From contig JABCPU010000297.1 of the NCBI GenBank assembly GCA_016800925.1, forward strand, positions 1-64,000: a stretch of DNA of 64,000 bases, in the 5' to 3' direction. The position numbers and the translations under genes were made by a program. Below the pieces are notes generated by a model. That model had not been told where the DNA came from and made no database searches. It worked only from the letters and a program-made list of their open reading frames with translations. The stretch comes from Suillus spraguei. Taxonomy: Eukaryota; Basidiomycota; Agaricomycetes; Boletales; Suillaceae. Below, one piece after another: positions 33,370 through 45,709 of this stretch (positions are counted from its first letter, which is position 1; each line of letters opens with the position of its first letter).

Positions 33370-36300
33370 TCACCGACGTATCAAGCGTCTATACCACTCC
33401 ATGGAAGTTTCCGTAATCCCTGCTGCCCAAGTCCACATATAATCGAGAGTGGCCTCCAGTTCACCTGCATCCCAATGCAGATCCCCAATAGGCTGCTCTG
33501 CTACGTTGAACCGCAGGACATCTTTAACGGTTACCAGACCTTTCAACGACCCGTGTTCCTCGACAAGTATCACACGGGGACTGTGCCGACAAAAAGTAAG
33601 AGCAGTGCATTGTTTGTATAGGTCAAGTGTGACGTACCCCATTCTCTTGAACAGTTGCGTTACTATCTCCAGCGGTAGCCGTGGAGATACGGTAAGAGGT
33701 GTCTTTAGAACATGTTAAAGAATGTCAAAGAACTCGCCCGAAGCACAGTACCTGGTTGACCCAAGGCCAGAGTTTAAGCACGTCAATAGTTGCACTCGTC
33801 TCTATGAGCTCTGTTGCCACGTCTTCCTCTACACCAAGAGCTGATCCAGAAGTCATGTCTGATAAAACAAAGTCCTCTTGGTCGGAGGCTTCTCTAATAA
33901 ACGCACAGGGCGTGCTTGGGGATATGTCCCCCACGTTTTGGGCTTTGTCTGGGCTATGTTATGTCACATGAGAGTCAAACGCTAGCGGACACATACCTAG
34001 CACATAGCGCAATTCAGTTCTGCCCATGTACCCAACAAGCGTTCGAGATGATTCAGAAACAACTATAGGAAAACCTTTCACATTGGTAGACGCTAACAAC
34101 CGCTCTGTAAAGCACCGATTAATAATATTTCCTAGCCAATGGCAGTCTGTCAATGCGTACCAATGTCGGAGACAAGCATCCCAGATGCAAACAGAATATC
34201 AAGATCCTTCTTCATGACCTCCGAAACTTCGTGAACATAAGAATGACATGATGTAGATAGCAATCGGAACACTAACCTGAGACATTGATGCTGTGATCCT
34301 CGTTCTCAAGGATAGGATAGTCATTGAATCGAATCGCCTCATCTGCAATGCCACGAGTCCCAAGGAAGTCACCGACAGCCTTTGTTACCAGTATGACAAT
34401 CTGGAGAGAATCGGTATCAAGGACTTAAATTTCAAGGGACCAACTTTCTTAATCATAAAACTGGGTTATCAGGCTCACCATAGTCGGTAAGATATACGTC
34501 AATGCTCCGGTGAGTTCAAACATGATAACGACAACAGTCACAGTTATCCTCATAACTCCGCTAAGGGCTGCCGCGGCACCAAGAAATGCGTAAGTGCCTG
34601 GTGTGATACACGGTACATTCGGGTCGCAAACTGCAAAGATCCCTGAGGAGGGATAAGCACTACAGAGAGTTCTCATAATTCCGTTGATGAGAACTAGCGA
34701 TGACCACCTACCGATACATTGCCTTTACCATGATGCCCACCATCCGCCCAAAAGTTGCTCCAACAGCCATTGAAGGTACGAAGATACCTGCGGGGACCTT
34801 CGCTCCGTACGAAATCACAACTAATCCCATGCGTATAAATGTAGCGAGAAGGAGGGAGTTTGCCATGGGCCACTGAACAGCCATTCTTGCGAGAAAAGAT
34901 AAGAAAAATGTAGGCTGAATGACGGATCAGTGCAGTACTTACTGGCATAGATTGTCGCGATCTCCGCCCCCTTCGCACTCACGAAAGAGAATTGACATCA
35001 TCTCTGTCATGTCGATGCGCATGAAACGATTGAAGTAACCAATAGCCGCAGTGAGGGTCGCAAGGAAAACAGCTTCTGCAACGTCATGTGCTGCGAGATG
35101 TTTTCGACGAAATGCAGCTACCTGCATGTTAAATTTGACTACGAACGCGCCATAGAGTCCCTGTAATGACGGGCGACACTGTCAAAAAGGGTGAAATTGG
35201 AGGGATGTAAAATTCTTACGCCAAATATTCCAAGTATGATAAAGAAGATGATCTCAAAGAAATGCCAATCACGGTTATATGTCACTTGAAACAGCACGAG
35301 CTTTCCCGTTCTGAACGGATTCATCACCTGAAATGAGACAGTCAAAGTAGTAGATGAAGTAAGGAAATCCACTAACAGATAATGTAAACGTCGCCACCAA
35401 CGCGCACACGAAACTTCTCCACATCGTTTTGATTCGAAACATCTGGCTCATTTCCTGTTGAGGTGTGGGTTTGAAATCAGCAAACACCGCAAATATGGAG
35501 TTCGTACCTCAATAGAAAAAAGACACCACCGATTGGTGACCCAAAAGCAACTGCCACTCCTGCAGCACTGGCAGCGGTAACAATTTCACGCATTTTCCCT
35601 TGATTATTGAGAATGAAATTATACAAATATGTGCGAAAGTGTTAGCCCAAACCTTGGCTTCGAGAAAACCGCTGGAACCAGCTTGCGACGATAGATCCAA
35701 TACAGCACGCGACATGCACCGAAGGGCCTTCTTTGCCGACGGACAGCCCAGAAGCAATTACCAATGGCTATTCCTGGTCAATAACATTGTTTACGAGATT
35801 GGAAAGACGACTTACAAGCGTAAGGCTCTTGATGAAAAAGGTTGCATATCCAAGAAACCCTTGCATGACGAAGCCCGTGAGAATGCATTTAATTTCTGAA
35901 ATACCAGATCCAGCAGCATATTTTGCCATGCTACGAACAAGATGAGCCGCAACAAATGAAAATATAGCCTGTAGATGGACATGAACATTGTCAAGGACAG
36001 AATATTAAGATAGAGGGGACTTACCGCGAAAATAACATAGATTAACCATCGTGCTGGACTCGCCGTACTCCACAAATGCCACGAGGGACAAAATTCTTCA
36101 TCGCTTTCAACTTCCCAGCAGCAAAATTGGGAGTTTAACCACCACCCGTCCGTACAGTATCCCATTTTGATGTCCGAGAGCCATTCCGTGATGATTGAAA
36201 TGAAAGCAGCATTCACGCCAATGAAGATACCTGGCACATTGTCGGTCAAGAAACTACGGAAATGTACAATCCTTACCAACTAGACTTATCACAAGCCAGG

Positions 36301-36650
36301 GTTCTCCAGCTCTCAGAAACCTCCAGAACTGAGCCCACACCCATGCAGGCGTGATCTCACCGCGAGGACCGCGGAAGGCAGCCTTTGCTGCTTTTGCATT
36401 GCGTATACGTCTGTTTCGTTCTACTATCGAGTCTTGAATCCAATCTAGCGGTGTGATACGTGTAGTTAGTCAACAGATGGTGAGTTCCAAACATACGTAC
36501 CGATGGTCGTGAAATCCTCATAACGTCTCTCCAGATCTCAGCAGACGATGCATGGAGGTCAACGTCAATCACTCACCGAATCTGCTCTATCTCTTCCTCG
36601 TAATCTCTGTTATCGAGCTGCCTTTCATACTGCGCGCTAACTCGCGTCAT
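33370..36650 (-). CDS. GEF1: CLC-family chloride channel/transporter with CBS domains
   Basis: About 15 short exons encode a CLC core and a C-terminal CBS pair. Recognisable pieces in order are [51 protein letters not shown] (first selectivity segment), [20 protein letters not shown] (GKEGP with the gating Glu), [64 protein letters not shown], then [36 protein letters not shown] and the second CBS ([20 protein letters not shown]). This fits yeast Gef1, an endosomal/Golgi Cl-/H+ exchanger needed for copper loading and pH. The exon at 35509-35590 is out of frame unless the T6 run (plus strand A6, 35516-35521) had seven bases. A 29-nt piece at 34132-34160 also interrupts the first CBS domain. 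I take the start as [14 protein letters not shown] at 36650; an upstream exon is possible. Confidence 0.88.
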
Positions 36651-36654
36651 AGGT

Positions 36655-37153
36655 CCTGTCACAGTAAAGAAACAGTTGTTGACAGTGACGATTATGTCAG
36701 CATTCCAAGGCGGACTCCCGGCGGACCTGGTCTTAACGGCAAGATACGTTACTACTTAATCTAAATTGCACGCTACTCTGCAGTTGAAGGTTTGCACTGA
36801 CTCTGGAGCATATGAGTAAATCGTGCCTTGGTTTTTTGAAGCCTGCCCCTGCCAGGGCTGACGGGTCCCGGTCAGTGTCGACCGCAAATGAAAGGCCACT
36901 TGAAGCAGCCAGCGGTTCTTTTACCTCGGTAGTTTTGTTAGCTTTACATAATTATGTAGGGCATGCTAACAATCGATTCGATTATAATATTGCGATCACT
37001 GAATCAAGACGTATTGGTTACTGGTCACCGGTCAAGCTAAAGTATCGTTTCGTGCAAAGTTGGTGAAGGTTTAGTTGATTAAGCGCTTACTAATAGAAGC
37101 ATGACTAAGATTGGTTGTAGTTTAGAGCTCGACGCACAAACCTTTACACAACA
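36655..37153. other. Divergent promoter region, CLC and Cwc24 genes
   Basis: About 500 bp between two divergently transcribed genes. It may include a first CLC exon on the minus strand around 36660-36760, where a frame reading SAGSPPWNAD remains open. No other feature is seen. Confidence 0.4.
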
Positions 37154-37155
37154 CC

Positions 37156-38262
37156 ATGGCCACCACAAACGAAGTTAAGGTCCCTTTTTCAAGAAGGGAA
37201 AATCTCGACCAGCGACCTCTCGAAAAAGATCGGCTTCTCCGCTCCCCATGTATTAGCGCCGATACCGTCTTCATCCAAGTCTGAGGTGGTTCTTCCTTCC
37301 CGTAAAGCAACTGGCAATCTTCTGAGCGCGGGCACAAAACGTACGGCCGCACAACGAAGAGAAGATGAAATGAACGATCCAGACTTTGTGGAGCGTGATG
37401 GTCCTGCTGTGAAGTGGACTGCAGCTGGGTCGCACACCAATGCAGCACTTGAGATACTAGCCGGCGACGAAGCTGCAGAACTACTTGCAAAACGTCAAAA
37501 GAAAGAGAAAGCTGACAGAGGCGAAGAGGAAGAGGAAATACCCGATGATGGACTGTATAGGGGCCAGAATGCTTATCGAAGTCACCTGAAGAAAAGTCAA
37601 GAAGTACCCAAAGCCATGCGTGTTGGTCCTCAGCGAGGCACCAGCACTATTCGTACTGTAACCATTGTCGATTATCAGCCCGATGTTTGTAAAGACTATA
37701 AAGGTTCGTAAGTTTTTCCTCCGATGTATACGGATCCTAAAACTATCATTCCGATTAGAAACGGGGTACTGTGGCTTTGGTGACACTTGCAAGTTCTTAC
37801 ACGACCGTGGCACATGTATGTTCACATAGCCTTTACCCTTAAAGGAACTGAAGACCATTAATTTGGACAGATCTTGCTGGTTGGCAATTGGATAAACTCG
37901 CTGAGACCCCACGGAAACAAGTGGAGGATGTGTCAGACTCCGATTCTGACGATGAGGACATACCTTTTGCTTGTCTCATCTGCCGCAAACCTTACACCGA
38001 TCCAGTTGCCACGCGGTGCGGGCACTATTATTGTTCAGCTTGTGCAATCAAGCGCTATGCCAAGACTCCCAAGTGCTTAGCATGCGGTGCCCCCACGGGT
38101 GGAATATTCAATCGTGCCGATAAAATCATAGACAAATTGAACAAGAAACGCGCAGATCAAGACGATGATCAGGCCGAGGATGACAACCCTGGGATCGAAA
38201 TCGAGGGCTTGGCTGATAACGGAAGCAGAGACAGTGACTCAGGTGATGGTGATAATGATTGA
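37156..38262 (+). CDS. CWC24: Pre-mRNA-splicing factor Cwc24 (CCCH plus RING finger)
   Basis: Three exons. The middle of the protein has TKRTAAQRREDE, VKWTAAGSHTNAALEILAGD, DDGLYRGQNAYRSHLKKSQE and VGPQRGTSTIRTVTIVDYQP. Then comes a CCCH zinc finger (C-x8-C-x5-C-x3-H) in VCKDYKETGYCGFGDTCKF, followed by LHDRGTYLAGWQLDK. A C3HC4 RING runs from CLICRKPY through CGHYYCSACA to CLACGAP, with an acidic tail. This is the RNF113A/Cwc24 architecture, a spliceosome component of the NineTeen-related complex acting near the 5' splice site before step one. The ATG at 37156 starts well (MATTNEVKVPF). The frame then shifts twice, near the T5 run at about 37181-37185 and a C4 run at about 37245, before resuming at 37286. 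Each shift is cured by one extra base, so I suspect assembly errors. Confidence 0.88.
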
Positions 38263-38264
38263 GA

Positions 38265-39560
38265 TCTATGTCAATGTATTGATTATTCATGCGCGCATCA
38301 GCACATGGCACATTCTTTGTGAGCTTACCATTTAAAGTGACATTCATATTTTCCTTTCCGCCAACGTGGCCTGCTATCATTTGTGACTCCCTCCTACGCA
38401 AACTTCCGAGGTAAATATCTCACGTGTGGCTCGTCTACCAGAGTCTTCTACTAAGCTATTTTGCTTGTGTCCAATTGCGAAGCGTTTGAACATGGCCATA
38501 TCGCGCCATAAGTGCGAAGCGAGGGGTTGGCGGCGCTGTTCTCACCGATGTACTGCATGCCAGTGTTTAAATAGGCACGGCGTTCGATGTCACTGAACTT
38601 AGTTGTTCCTTTCAGGTTCCGGAAGCAGATCCACGATGTCGCGAGATGGTTATTCGAAAAACAGACATGACCGTGACATGCGAATAGCATGACGTTCTTT
38701 CTTGGCCAGTTCTTTAAACAAACTTGTGTACGTGAGTAGTCCCACCTGACGTTTCCGGGATGACTTTCTGCTCACGGAATCCTTATTTCGATTTAGTTGC
38801 AAGTGCACCATGCCGCAGTGCGATTGTTTCGGGCCCTGATAGCCCTGCGGAATATCATCCTATCATATGATCGGATAAGCACAGCAACTGCAAACGAGAC
38901 CCTCGGCGCCTGCGCAAAAGCGGTGACCTCTCCCCAAAAACTAGGTGATATGACCAAGACCCGCCGGGCCCCAGCATCCAAGGTGGTCAATAACGGCAAG
39001 TACGTTTCATCAGCACATATGAATGGCTCCACATCACTGACGTCCAGATGAAAATCGGCATGATTGATTGATCTACAAATGATCAACAGACCGTCCAACT
39101 TCGTTTGGGTATCACGATGGCTAGTTATTCTTAAATGTGTACCTGGTCCGTCGGAAGTATAACACAATCGTGATGTGCAAACTATGGAATTCTAGGTCTT
39201 AGACCTATATCAGATATATCGGTCATCCAACTTTGCCGTGGGCGCTCTAGTCAGGAATATCCTGCTCTCATTAAGTACTAGGGGGATTGATTCGAGAGTA
39301 TTTATGTGAAGGAACGCACTGTGCGTCGCGTCGTATTTAGCAACTGCGGACCAGTCACCGTATGGCTATTGGAGGATCCTTCCGAGTCTAGTGCAGTAGT
39401 AAGAATACACATAAGTACAAGCACGCTCCAAGCATCGGACTAGAGGAGATTATATGACATGATAGTTAGCGTAGCAGAGGTAATGTTCAAGTGCAGAATT
39501 AGGACGATGCCCGAATAGTAAAGGTTGGATGGAAAGAAGATAATCAAAAAGTCATTTTTC
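38265..39560. other. Intergenic; nothing recognised
   Basis: About 1.3 kb between the 3' ends of Cwc24 and the C2H2 gene. Short frames only. No repeat or RNA gene seen. Confidence 0.5.
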
Positions 39561-39564
39561 AGAT

Positions 39565-40436
39565 CTATTTGTGTGACATCTCGTCGCATCCATTATCGAT
39601 GTGGCGTTTGAGTGAGTCCGCGCGACTGAAATCCTTCCCACAGTAACGACATCGGTGTAGGACGGGTGTTGCAGCATGCACTGTCTCATAATGTCTCCTT
39701 CTGTCATGCGAGCGAGTAAACGACCTGTCACAAAGCTCACAAGGAAAGCGATCCCCAACAAGTGCTGGGTTGGTAGAGGGGGATGTGTGCGTAGAGCGCG
39801 GAACAGCAGGGGACGAGCTGCCCTGACTGGTGTGTTGGGGATTGGGGGACATGTGATAGTACGGTTCAATGGTGGGGCGGCGCTGGTTCGATGGCACAGT
39901 ATTGGAGTACACTTGATACGTCTGTGATGGTGTCGGGATAAATTGCTGTGATCCTGAATGATCATGGAGAGCCTGAGGATCGATATGTGGATGGGAGTTC
40001 ATCGCATATTGGGGAGCTGGTCCAGACTGGTGATGATGTGAGGAGTAGTAAGTGTTGGACTGATTCCCTGGAGCAGGAGCAGGAGGGGCAGGAGGAGGAT
40101 AATATGGCCTGCGTGTGTCCATAGCAGATGATGTCCCATGCTGCGGGTGGTTGGAGAAAGGAGGGGGGTGTAATGGATTACTAGTGTGGTTTCCTGGTTG
40201 TTGAAGAATGTTAACTAGCAATAAGAATGACGTTGAATGGCATTCATACCTATTATGCTATTGGACAAAGTACTGTCGAGTGGGTAACCTGATAATACCT
40301 GTGCTTGTTGGGGATACGCAGAGGTGTGACTCCTCGAGCTCGAAGAGGATTGTCGGGGATGGTGGGCAGAAATGTGCGGCTGTGGTTGTTGTGTCTGATG
40401 GTGACCGTCGTGGGAGTACGGACTTGGGTACTGCAT
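39565..40436 (-). CDS. C2H2 zinc-finger transcription factor
   Basis: Two exons: the first starts at 40436 (MQYPSPYSHDGHHQTQQPQ) and the second ends at 39565. The join is ambiguous; donors at either the GTTACC or the GTATGA site in 40230-40310 keep the frame. The N-terminal about 200 residues are rich in Pro, His, Gln and Ser and lack structure. Two adjacent fingers lie at the C-terminus: CELCDRSFTRSHDRRRHYE followed by TVH (C-x2-C-x12-H-x4-H), and CRYCGKDFSRADSLKRH ending with Cys (C-x2-C-x12-H-x4-C). The arrangement of a disordered N-terminus with two terminal fingers is common among fungal regulators, but the target and process cannot be read from the sequence. The protein is presumably nuclear. 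Confidence 0.82.
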
Positions 40437-40439
40437 GAT

Positions 40440-42332
40440 GCAAGGAGGCTTTTTGGTGAATAGTAAAGACTTCCCAGCTGTTACACTTGTTGAGCCCTTA
40501 TATACATTTTTGCAGTGAAAGTACTCGGGTGTCGCCTGTCATATCAGGGTGACCAGGTACCTTAATGAAGTACTTAGATCGGTTACTAAATCATTACTTC
40601 CCAGAGCGTAATTCCGGTATGAAAGAGTTAAGGCTGGGTATAGCTCCGGCATCAAGAGATATTCGGTGGAAGGTGTCAGATCAATTATTGTAAACAACAA
40701 CATGAACATGTGGGCGCGGAATAGCGCAATCGTGATTGACATTGTGATCATGGATGTTCATTACCCGGGAGACGAAATTCCGTCAGGTAGGGTTCAGCGA
40801 AGGTACCACCTCGGGAGCGGGTGGAGCAATCGAAGGAACAATGGAAAAAATTAGAACAGACAAGATTGGAGAGATACGGGGTCTCACCGAGGAAAGCTGT
40901 GTGCTGAGCTCAGAACGAGAACTCGTCCATTTGTAGAGAAGGGCAGGATTGCGGAAGATCGCTGGAGGCAGATCACGAGGCTAGAGAGTTTGGGGAAGTG
41001 TGAGATCATGTGGGTTCCTGGGCAGTTGACTGATCAAGTCGGATCTGCCGTATTCTCGTAAGGCATATATCAGTGGCAACCCTTGTGCAGCAGGTTGTCT
41101 GCATTCATCTAACGCTAAGCGGAAAGATCCATTACATATGAGCAGATGGTGACCCTCACTCCCCAGGGGGGGCTATACAAGGAGACAGAAAAAATGACCG
41201 AAGCGACTTGGCTCTGTTACCATACCTTTTGTTGTTAGTACTTACTACTACTAGACCCTTACTCGGCAAATCCCAGCCTCGTGTCCAATCAGCATTCAGC
41301 TCAAGGATCTTGGATTGGTTAGCACCTAGGACCCTGGCATCCCGAACAATGTCGCCCGAAGATCGAAATTAATACGAGATCCTATATTGCACGTTGACAA
41401 AACGCCGGGGACAAGACCTTGCGGATTTCCACAACGTCAGGAAGATGTATCACTAAACAGAAGAGCTCCTCAACCAACCAGATGAAACTCACGTCAAATC
41501 ACTATAAAGGTGATGGAGCTCCCTGGTATGTGGTAGACAGTTGGACAAGATACGACATTGTAAATGAAGAATCCCACTTTCCACGTGTTCTTGTCCTCGG
41601 GAAGGCGTCTTCCTTTTCGGCACCGACGGTAGGCCAAAATATTATTGCGAGGTAACTGTTAGGGCTATTCATCAACTGCATCGGCCGTGATAATGAGCCA
41701 GAAGCTTGTTCAAGTCATATGAGTTAGCGTGTATCTATCTCCTCGGATAGAACAAAGGGGCCCATCGGTGAATCACCATTAGGACGCTGCACAACTTAGC
41801 CCATAGAGATATCACACGACTCGGAGAAGATAACCTCGGAGTACAGTGGAGCCTCTACTCCAGATAGTATCCCCGGCAAACGCCAATCATCAAGTATTCA
41901 TTAGACACGCGAAAGCCTCGAGGATGCAATCAGGGGACCCTCATGAGCTTTGAACTTAGTGAGACAGTTTCAAGGGAATATCCCGTTTAACCGAAGTCCT
42001 TTCCACCAATCACAGCACTCGCTTTAGGATCGCCCGTGGCCAGGCCAACGTAAAAGTGAGTTTGTGGATTCGGTGCCAGGCACGATGAGAGTAAATGTCC
42101 GTCCTTCCAGGCCTGACCACTCCCAAACTTAACCTTACCCACGAATCTACTAGCTGCTAAGTAGTGACACGGGTCTCGACTTCTAAGGAGTGAGATCAAT
42201 TTAATAGTCGAAACTTTGTTTGAACTGCATAGGTGTTTGCCTTCGGGAGCAAATTACCCAAACATGGACAAAGTATTTGGATCTGTGACCTGTGACTAAC
42301 CTTCCTGCTCCAAATCACTCGGAGCGCAGCAA
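40440..42332. other. Intergenic; no gene supported
   Basis: About 1.9 kb between two divergent genes. It includes the promoter of the zinc-finger gene (a TATATACA-like run near 40500) and of PPG1. Open frames are short and lack recognisable motifs. Confidence 0.45.
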
Positions 42333-42334
42333 TT

Positions 42335-43719
42335 ATGGCCCCCTTCGATCTCGACGCGTGTATACAGCAATTACTCCGCAAACAACTTTTACATGAGGCC
42401 CTTTTACGCGAAATCTGTGCAAAAACGAAAGAGGTTCTCATGAGGGAATCCAATGTGGTACATGTCAGTGCCCCAGTAACTGTCGTTGGAGACATACACG
42501 GGTGAGCGGCTCGTAGCATCAATCAATGTATCACATTTTATCATGGAACTCAAGTCAGTTCTACGACCTCATCGAAATATTCCGCATAGGTGGTTACGCT
42601 CCTCACACTAATTATCTTTTTCTCGGTGAGTTCCTTTCTTCCTGTCAGAATAAACTTTCCTTCTCATAGTGCCCCAGGGGATTACGTAGATCGTGGCTTA
42701 TTCAGTGTCGAAACTATATCACTCCTTACGTGTCTTAAACTGCGCTACCCCGACAGAGTCCAGTTAATTCGCGGCAACCATGAATCAAGGGCTGTAACAC
42801 AAGTCAGCCATCAATCCATGATGTTTATGGAGCTCCCTTATCGCTCAATGTTTAACTTAGACTTATGGGTTTTATACGGAGTGTGTGCGGAAATACGGCT
42901 CCTCACATGTATGGACGTATTTCACGGACATGTTCGACTTCTTGACCCTGTCTGTGGTGATCGATGATCGGATATTCTGTGTTCATGGAGGTCATCAACG
43001 ATTTATTGTTTCACAATGTTCCCATCTGATGAATTCCTCGTCTCAGGTCTTTCGCCGTCTATCCATTCCGTAGATCAAATCAAAGTTGTAGATCGGTTTC
43101 GAGGTATGTTACCTCCGGTTATCTTTGTTCCCCACCCTAATTTCATTCAGAAATCCCACACGAGGGTCCTATGGCTGATTTGGTGTGGTCGGATCCGGAT
43201 GCAGAGAAAGAAGACTTTGCAATATCTCCAAGGTCCGTCCCCACTTCAGCATATCACCAGCGTTATTGACTAATGAGGCTTATCCTTGTCCTGTATTTTA
43301 TTTAATATTTCAATCTGGAACGGATCATATAGAGGTGCCGGCTACACGTTTGGATCGGGCGTCGTGCACAAGTTCTTGGAAACGAACAACATGTCGCATA
43401 TTTTACGCGCACATCAACTCTGCATGGAAGGGTATTCATCACTATTTGACAAACATCTTTCGACAGTCTGGTCGGCGCCTAATTATTGTTATCGCTGTGG
43501 CAATTCTGCGAGCATACTTGAGGTGGGTCCTGGCGAGACCATGTATTTCAATGTGTTCGAAGCTGCCCCGGAGAACGAACGCGATGGTCCGAGTCAACAG
43601 GCTCCCCAAAATGTTGGCGCCAAGGTACGTCGCTATTCCTGTAGTCATCTCACTCTTTGAATAAACCAATCTGCTCACACGAGTGTTTGCCCACTTAGCT
43701 GCCCGAGTACTTCCTCTAG
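42335..43719 (+). CDS. PPG1: PP2A-like serine/threonine phosphatase catalytic subunit Ppg1
   Basis: Seven exons, all in phase, about 300 residues with no breaks. The start is [20 protein letters not shown]. Phosphatase motifs occur in order: [13 protein letters not shown] (GDxHG), [102 protein letters not shown] and [15 protein letters not shown]. It ends LPEYFL, the methylatable C-terminus of the PP2A group. [20 protein letters not shown] and [14 protein letters not shown] are closest to Ppg1 rather than PP2A, PP4 or Sit4. Ppg1 acts in STRIPAK-like complexes; in yeast it counteracts Atg32 phosphorylation in mitophagy and affects glycogen. The last coding exon is only 21 bp. Confidence 0.95.
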
Positions 43720-43721
43720 TG

Positions 43722-44154
43722 TCTCAACAAGCTACGTCAAAGCTCTTGAACATTCTTGATAGAATACGAAGTAATGCCGGCGGCGGTTCTGGCGCTCAAG
43801 CTATAGCAAGTAAATGTAAACCTGTATTGTGCGGATGACACTAGTACGATTACATTACTATACCCCGCATGATGTATCCAGCATCACGCTATTAATCTTG
43901 CGGATGACCTCTTCTGCCAGTGAGTGCCAGAATGTAGACGCGTGGTTCGCTACGAAAGTAACAAGAACTAAGCCTGACTGAGCCAGCACCATGTTGACCG
44001 GAGAAGCGAGGGGTCATTCCGCCGATTTAGAACCATGAATTAATCAATATTGATTGCATGCGAGGCAAGTTATGTAACACCTCGGTACTTCTTGACTGCG
44101 TGGTATGGCAGCACCGCCGAAATGATGTACCGGTTCACCGATTCCATCATACAG
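43722..44154. other. Convergent 3' intergenic region
   Basis: Between the ends of PPG1 and the CRAL-TRIO gene. Nothing recognised. Confidence 0.5.
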
Positions 44155-44155
44155 G

Positions 44156-45708
44156 CTAAGGTGCTACCCGAAGGTAGAGTTTAGTAACCCCCAGCATCCA
44201 TTGTGCTAATACTCTCCTGACTTTCTTCCGCGTGAGACCGACTATGATAAGAAAATAGAACAGTACGATGATACGCGTGCCCCATCTTCTCCACCAGAGA
44301 ACGGAGAGGGTCAACAACAGATCACGTTTCCGCCGGCGACCTTGTTGCACCATGTGCGGTCTTGAAAGAGAAGCGACTGTAGGATAACCAAAGAAAGGGT
44401 TAAGGGAGGATCGAGGAGGTATGGATACGGACGAAGGCTGCCGGTGTAGGGTTTTAGGAAGCCCGATACTGGTTGCCGGCATGCACCATTCATGTGAAGC
44501 GACAGAAGCGCAATTTTTCTGGTCATCCGATTTTAGTGGATGGAGTGGCGAGAATGCACCGCCATAATCTGACAAATGCACGACTGCTAAGTGTGTAAGG
44601 TAACAAGATAGGGTGACTGACTAGATGGTAACGTTGACACAGAACAGTATTGAAGAAGCTCCTCCCTGGATGGAAAGAAGACTCGGGCAACCGCGGATTT
44701 AGGAAGTAGGCACCTAAGTCCTGGTCAAGCAGGTCAAAAACGTGTCTGGAATAAACGCACTTCGCAATAGACCAGGTCGTTGCATACATCCAAGAGTAAT
44801 TGAGGAAGAATACTGACATAAAACAAAATTGAGTTTGATCGTCGCACATGATCAGAGAGATGGCATTGATATTGTTACCTGCACCAAGCATTCCAGGGTA
44901 CCGGGGAACTACATCTTTCATGAACCATGTTAAAATTTTAAGGTTCTGTCATGGAACTGAGTAAAAGTTTAGGTCTGAAGGGACATTGACATACAACCGA
45001 CTGGACGGCTAGACCCTCGAGGTCGATGACGAGAACGCACTGAAGAGTTACTTCACCGTTTGCAAACTCATTGTTAAAAGTATTGAGTGAGCGGAGATGA
45101 ATACGCAGGTGGTCAAGGGAGATCAGCAACCCATCCAGCATTGCTTGTTTGCAAGTCAGCAATTCTGACAACCGGAGAAACACGAGGGGACGGCCAAGTG
45201 GATCGCAGATTGGCGGTGGAAGACAATGAAGCAGTGCAGAACGGGGAGCAAAGAACCGTAACGCGTTTAGACGCCAAATGAGTGTCGTGTGTATGGCCTC
45301 CAGTGCGAATGAACGAACGAATCTATGGTGCTACATGCAGGCTTTAGCGGACACTTACTGCTGCAACCGGTTAGCATTTCGCTCACCCGTAAGAAACGAA
45401 AAATGGTTGCTGCAGTTTATGGTCAACTCACAGCTTCACGAATCTAATAGGTCGCAACAATCACCTGTATCTGAGATCCATTCCTTCGCCCATGTATGGT
45501 CCGCATCACTAAGCGCAAATTCTTGGACCACATGGGACAAAATCTCATCATTTAAGGTTGATTGTAGAGCACATACATCTGCGAGGTTTGCTTTGTACTG
45601 ATCGATAAGCCTTTTGTGATTATCCTCCAGTACGGAGCGTGCAATACGGTTGTTCATGGTGTGGCAAGGGACCGAGGTCACCGAGTTTAGAAGTTGGAGT
45701 GCATGCAT
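44156..45708 (-). CDS. CRAL-TRIO (Sec14-like) lipid-binding protein with C-terminal membrane anchor
   Basis: Several exons. The first starts at 45708 and is helical (RSVLEDNHKRLIDQYKANL, then AKEWISDTGDCCDLLDS). The CRAL-TRIO N-lobe contains ALEAIHTTLIWRLNALRFFA and LLHCLPPPICDPLGRPLVFL, typical of the domain's entry. The lipid-pocket part has LISLDHLRIHLRSLNTFNNE, VTLQCVLVIDLEGLAVQSV, VPRYPGMLGA and FFLNYSWMYATTWSIAKCV, and the end-of-domain motif DYGGAFSPLHPLKSDDQ. After a low-complexity linker, a basic segment (RRRKRDLLLTLSVLWW) precedes a hydrophobic helix (IIVLFYFLIIVGL) near the C-terminus ending at 44156. Proteins of this type carry phosphatidylinositol or other lipids between membranes. 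Exon borders at 45300-45440 and 44560-44760 are uncertain, and a frame break there cannot be excluded. Confidence 0.75.
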
Positions 45709-45709
45709 T

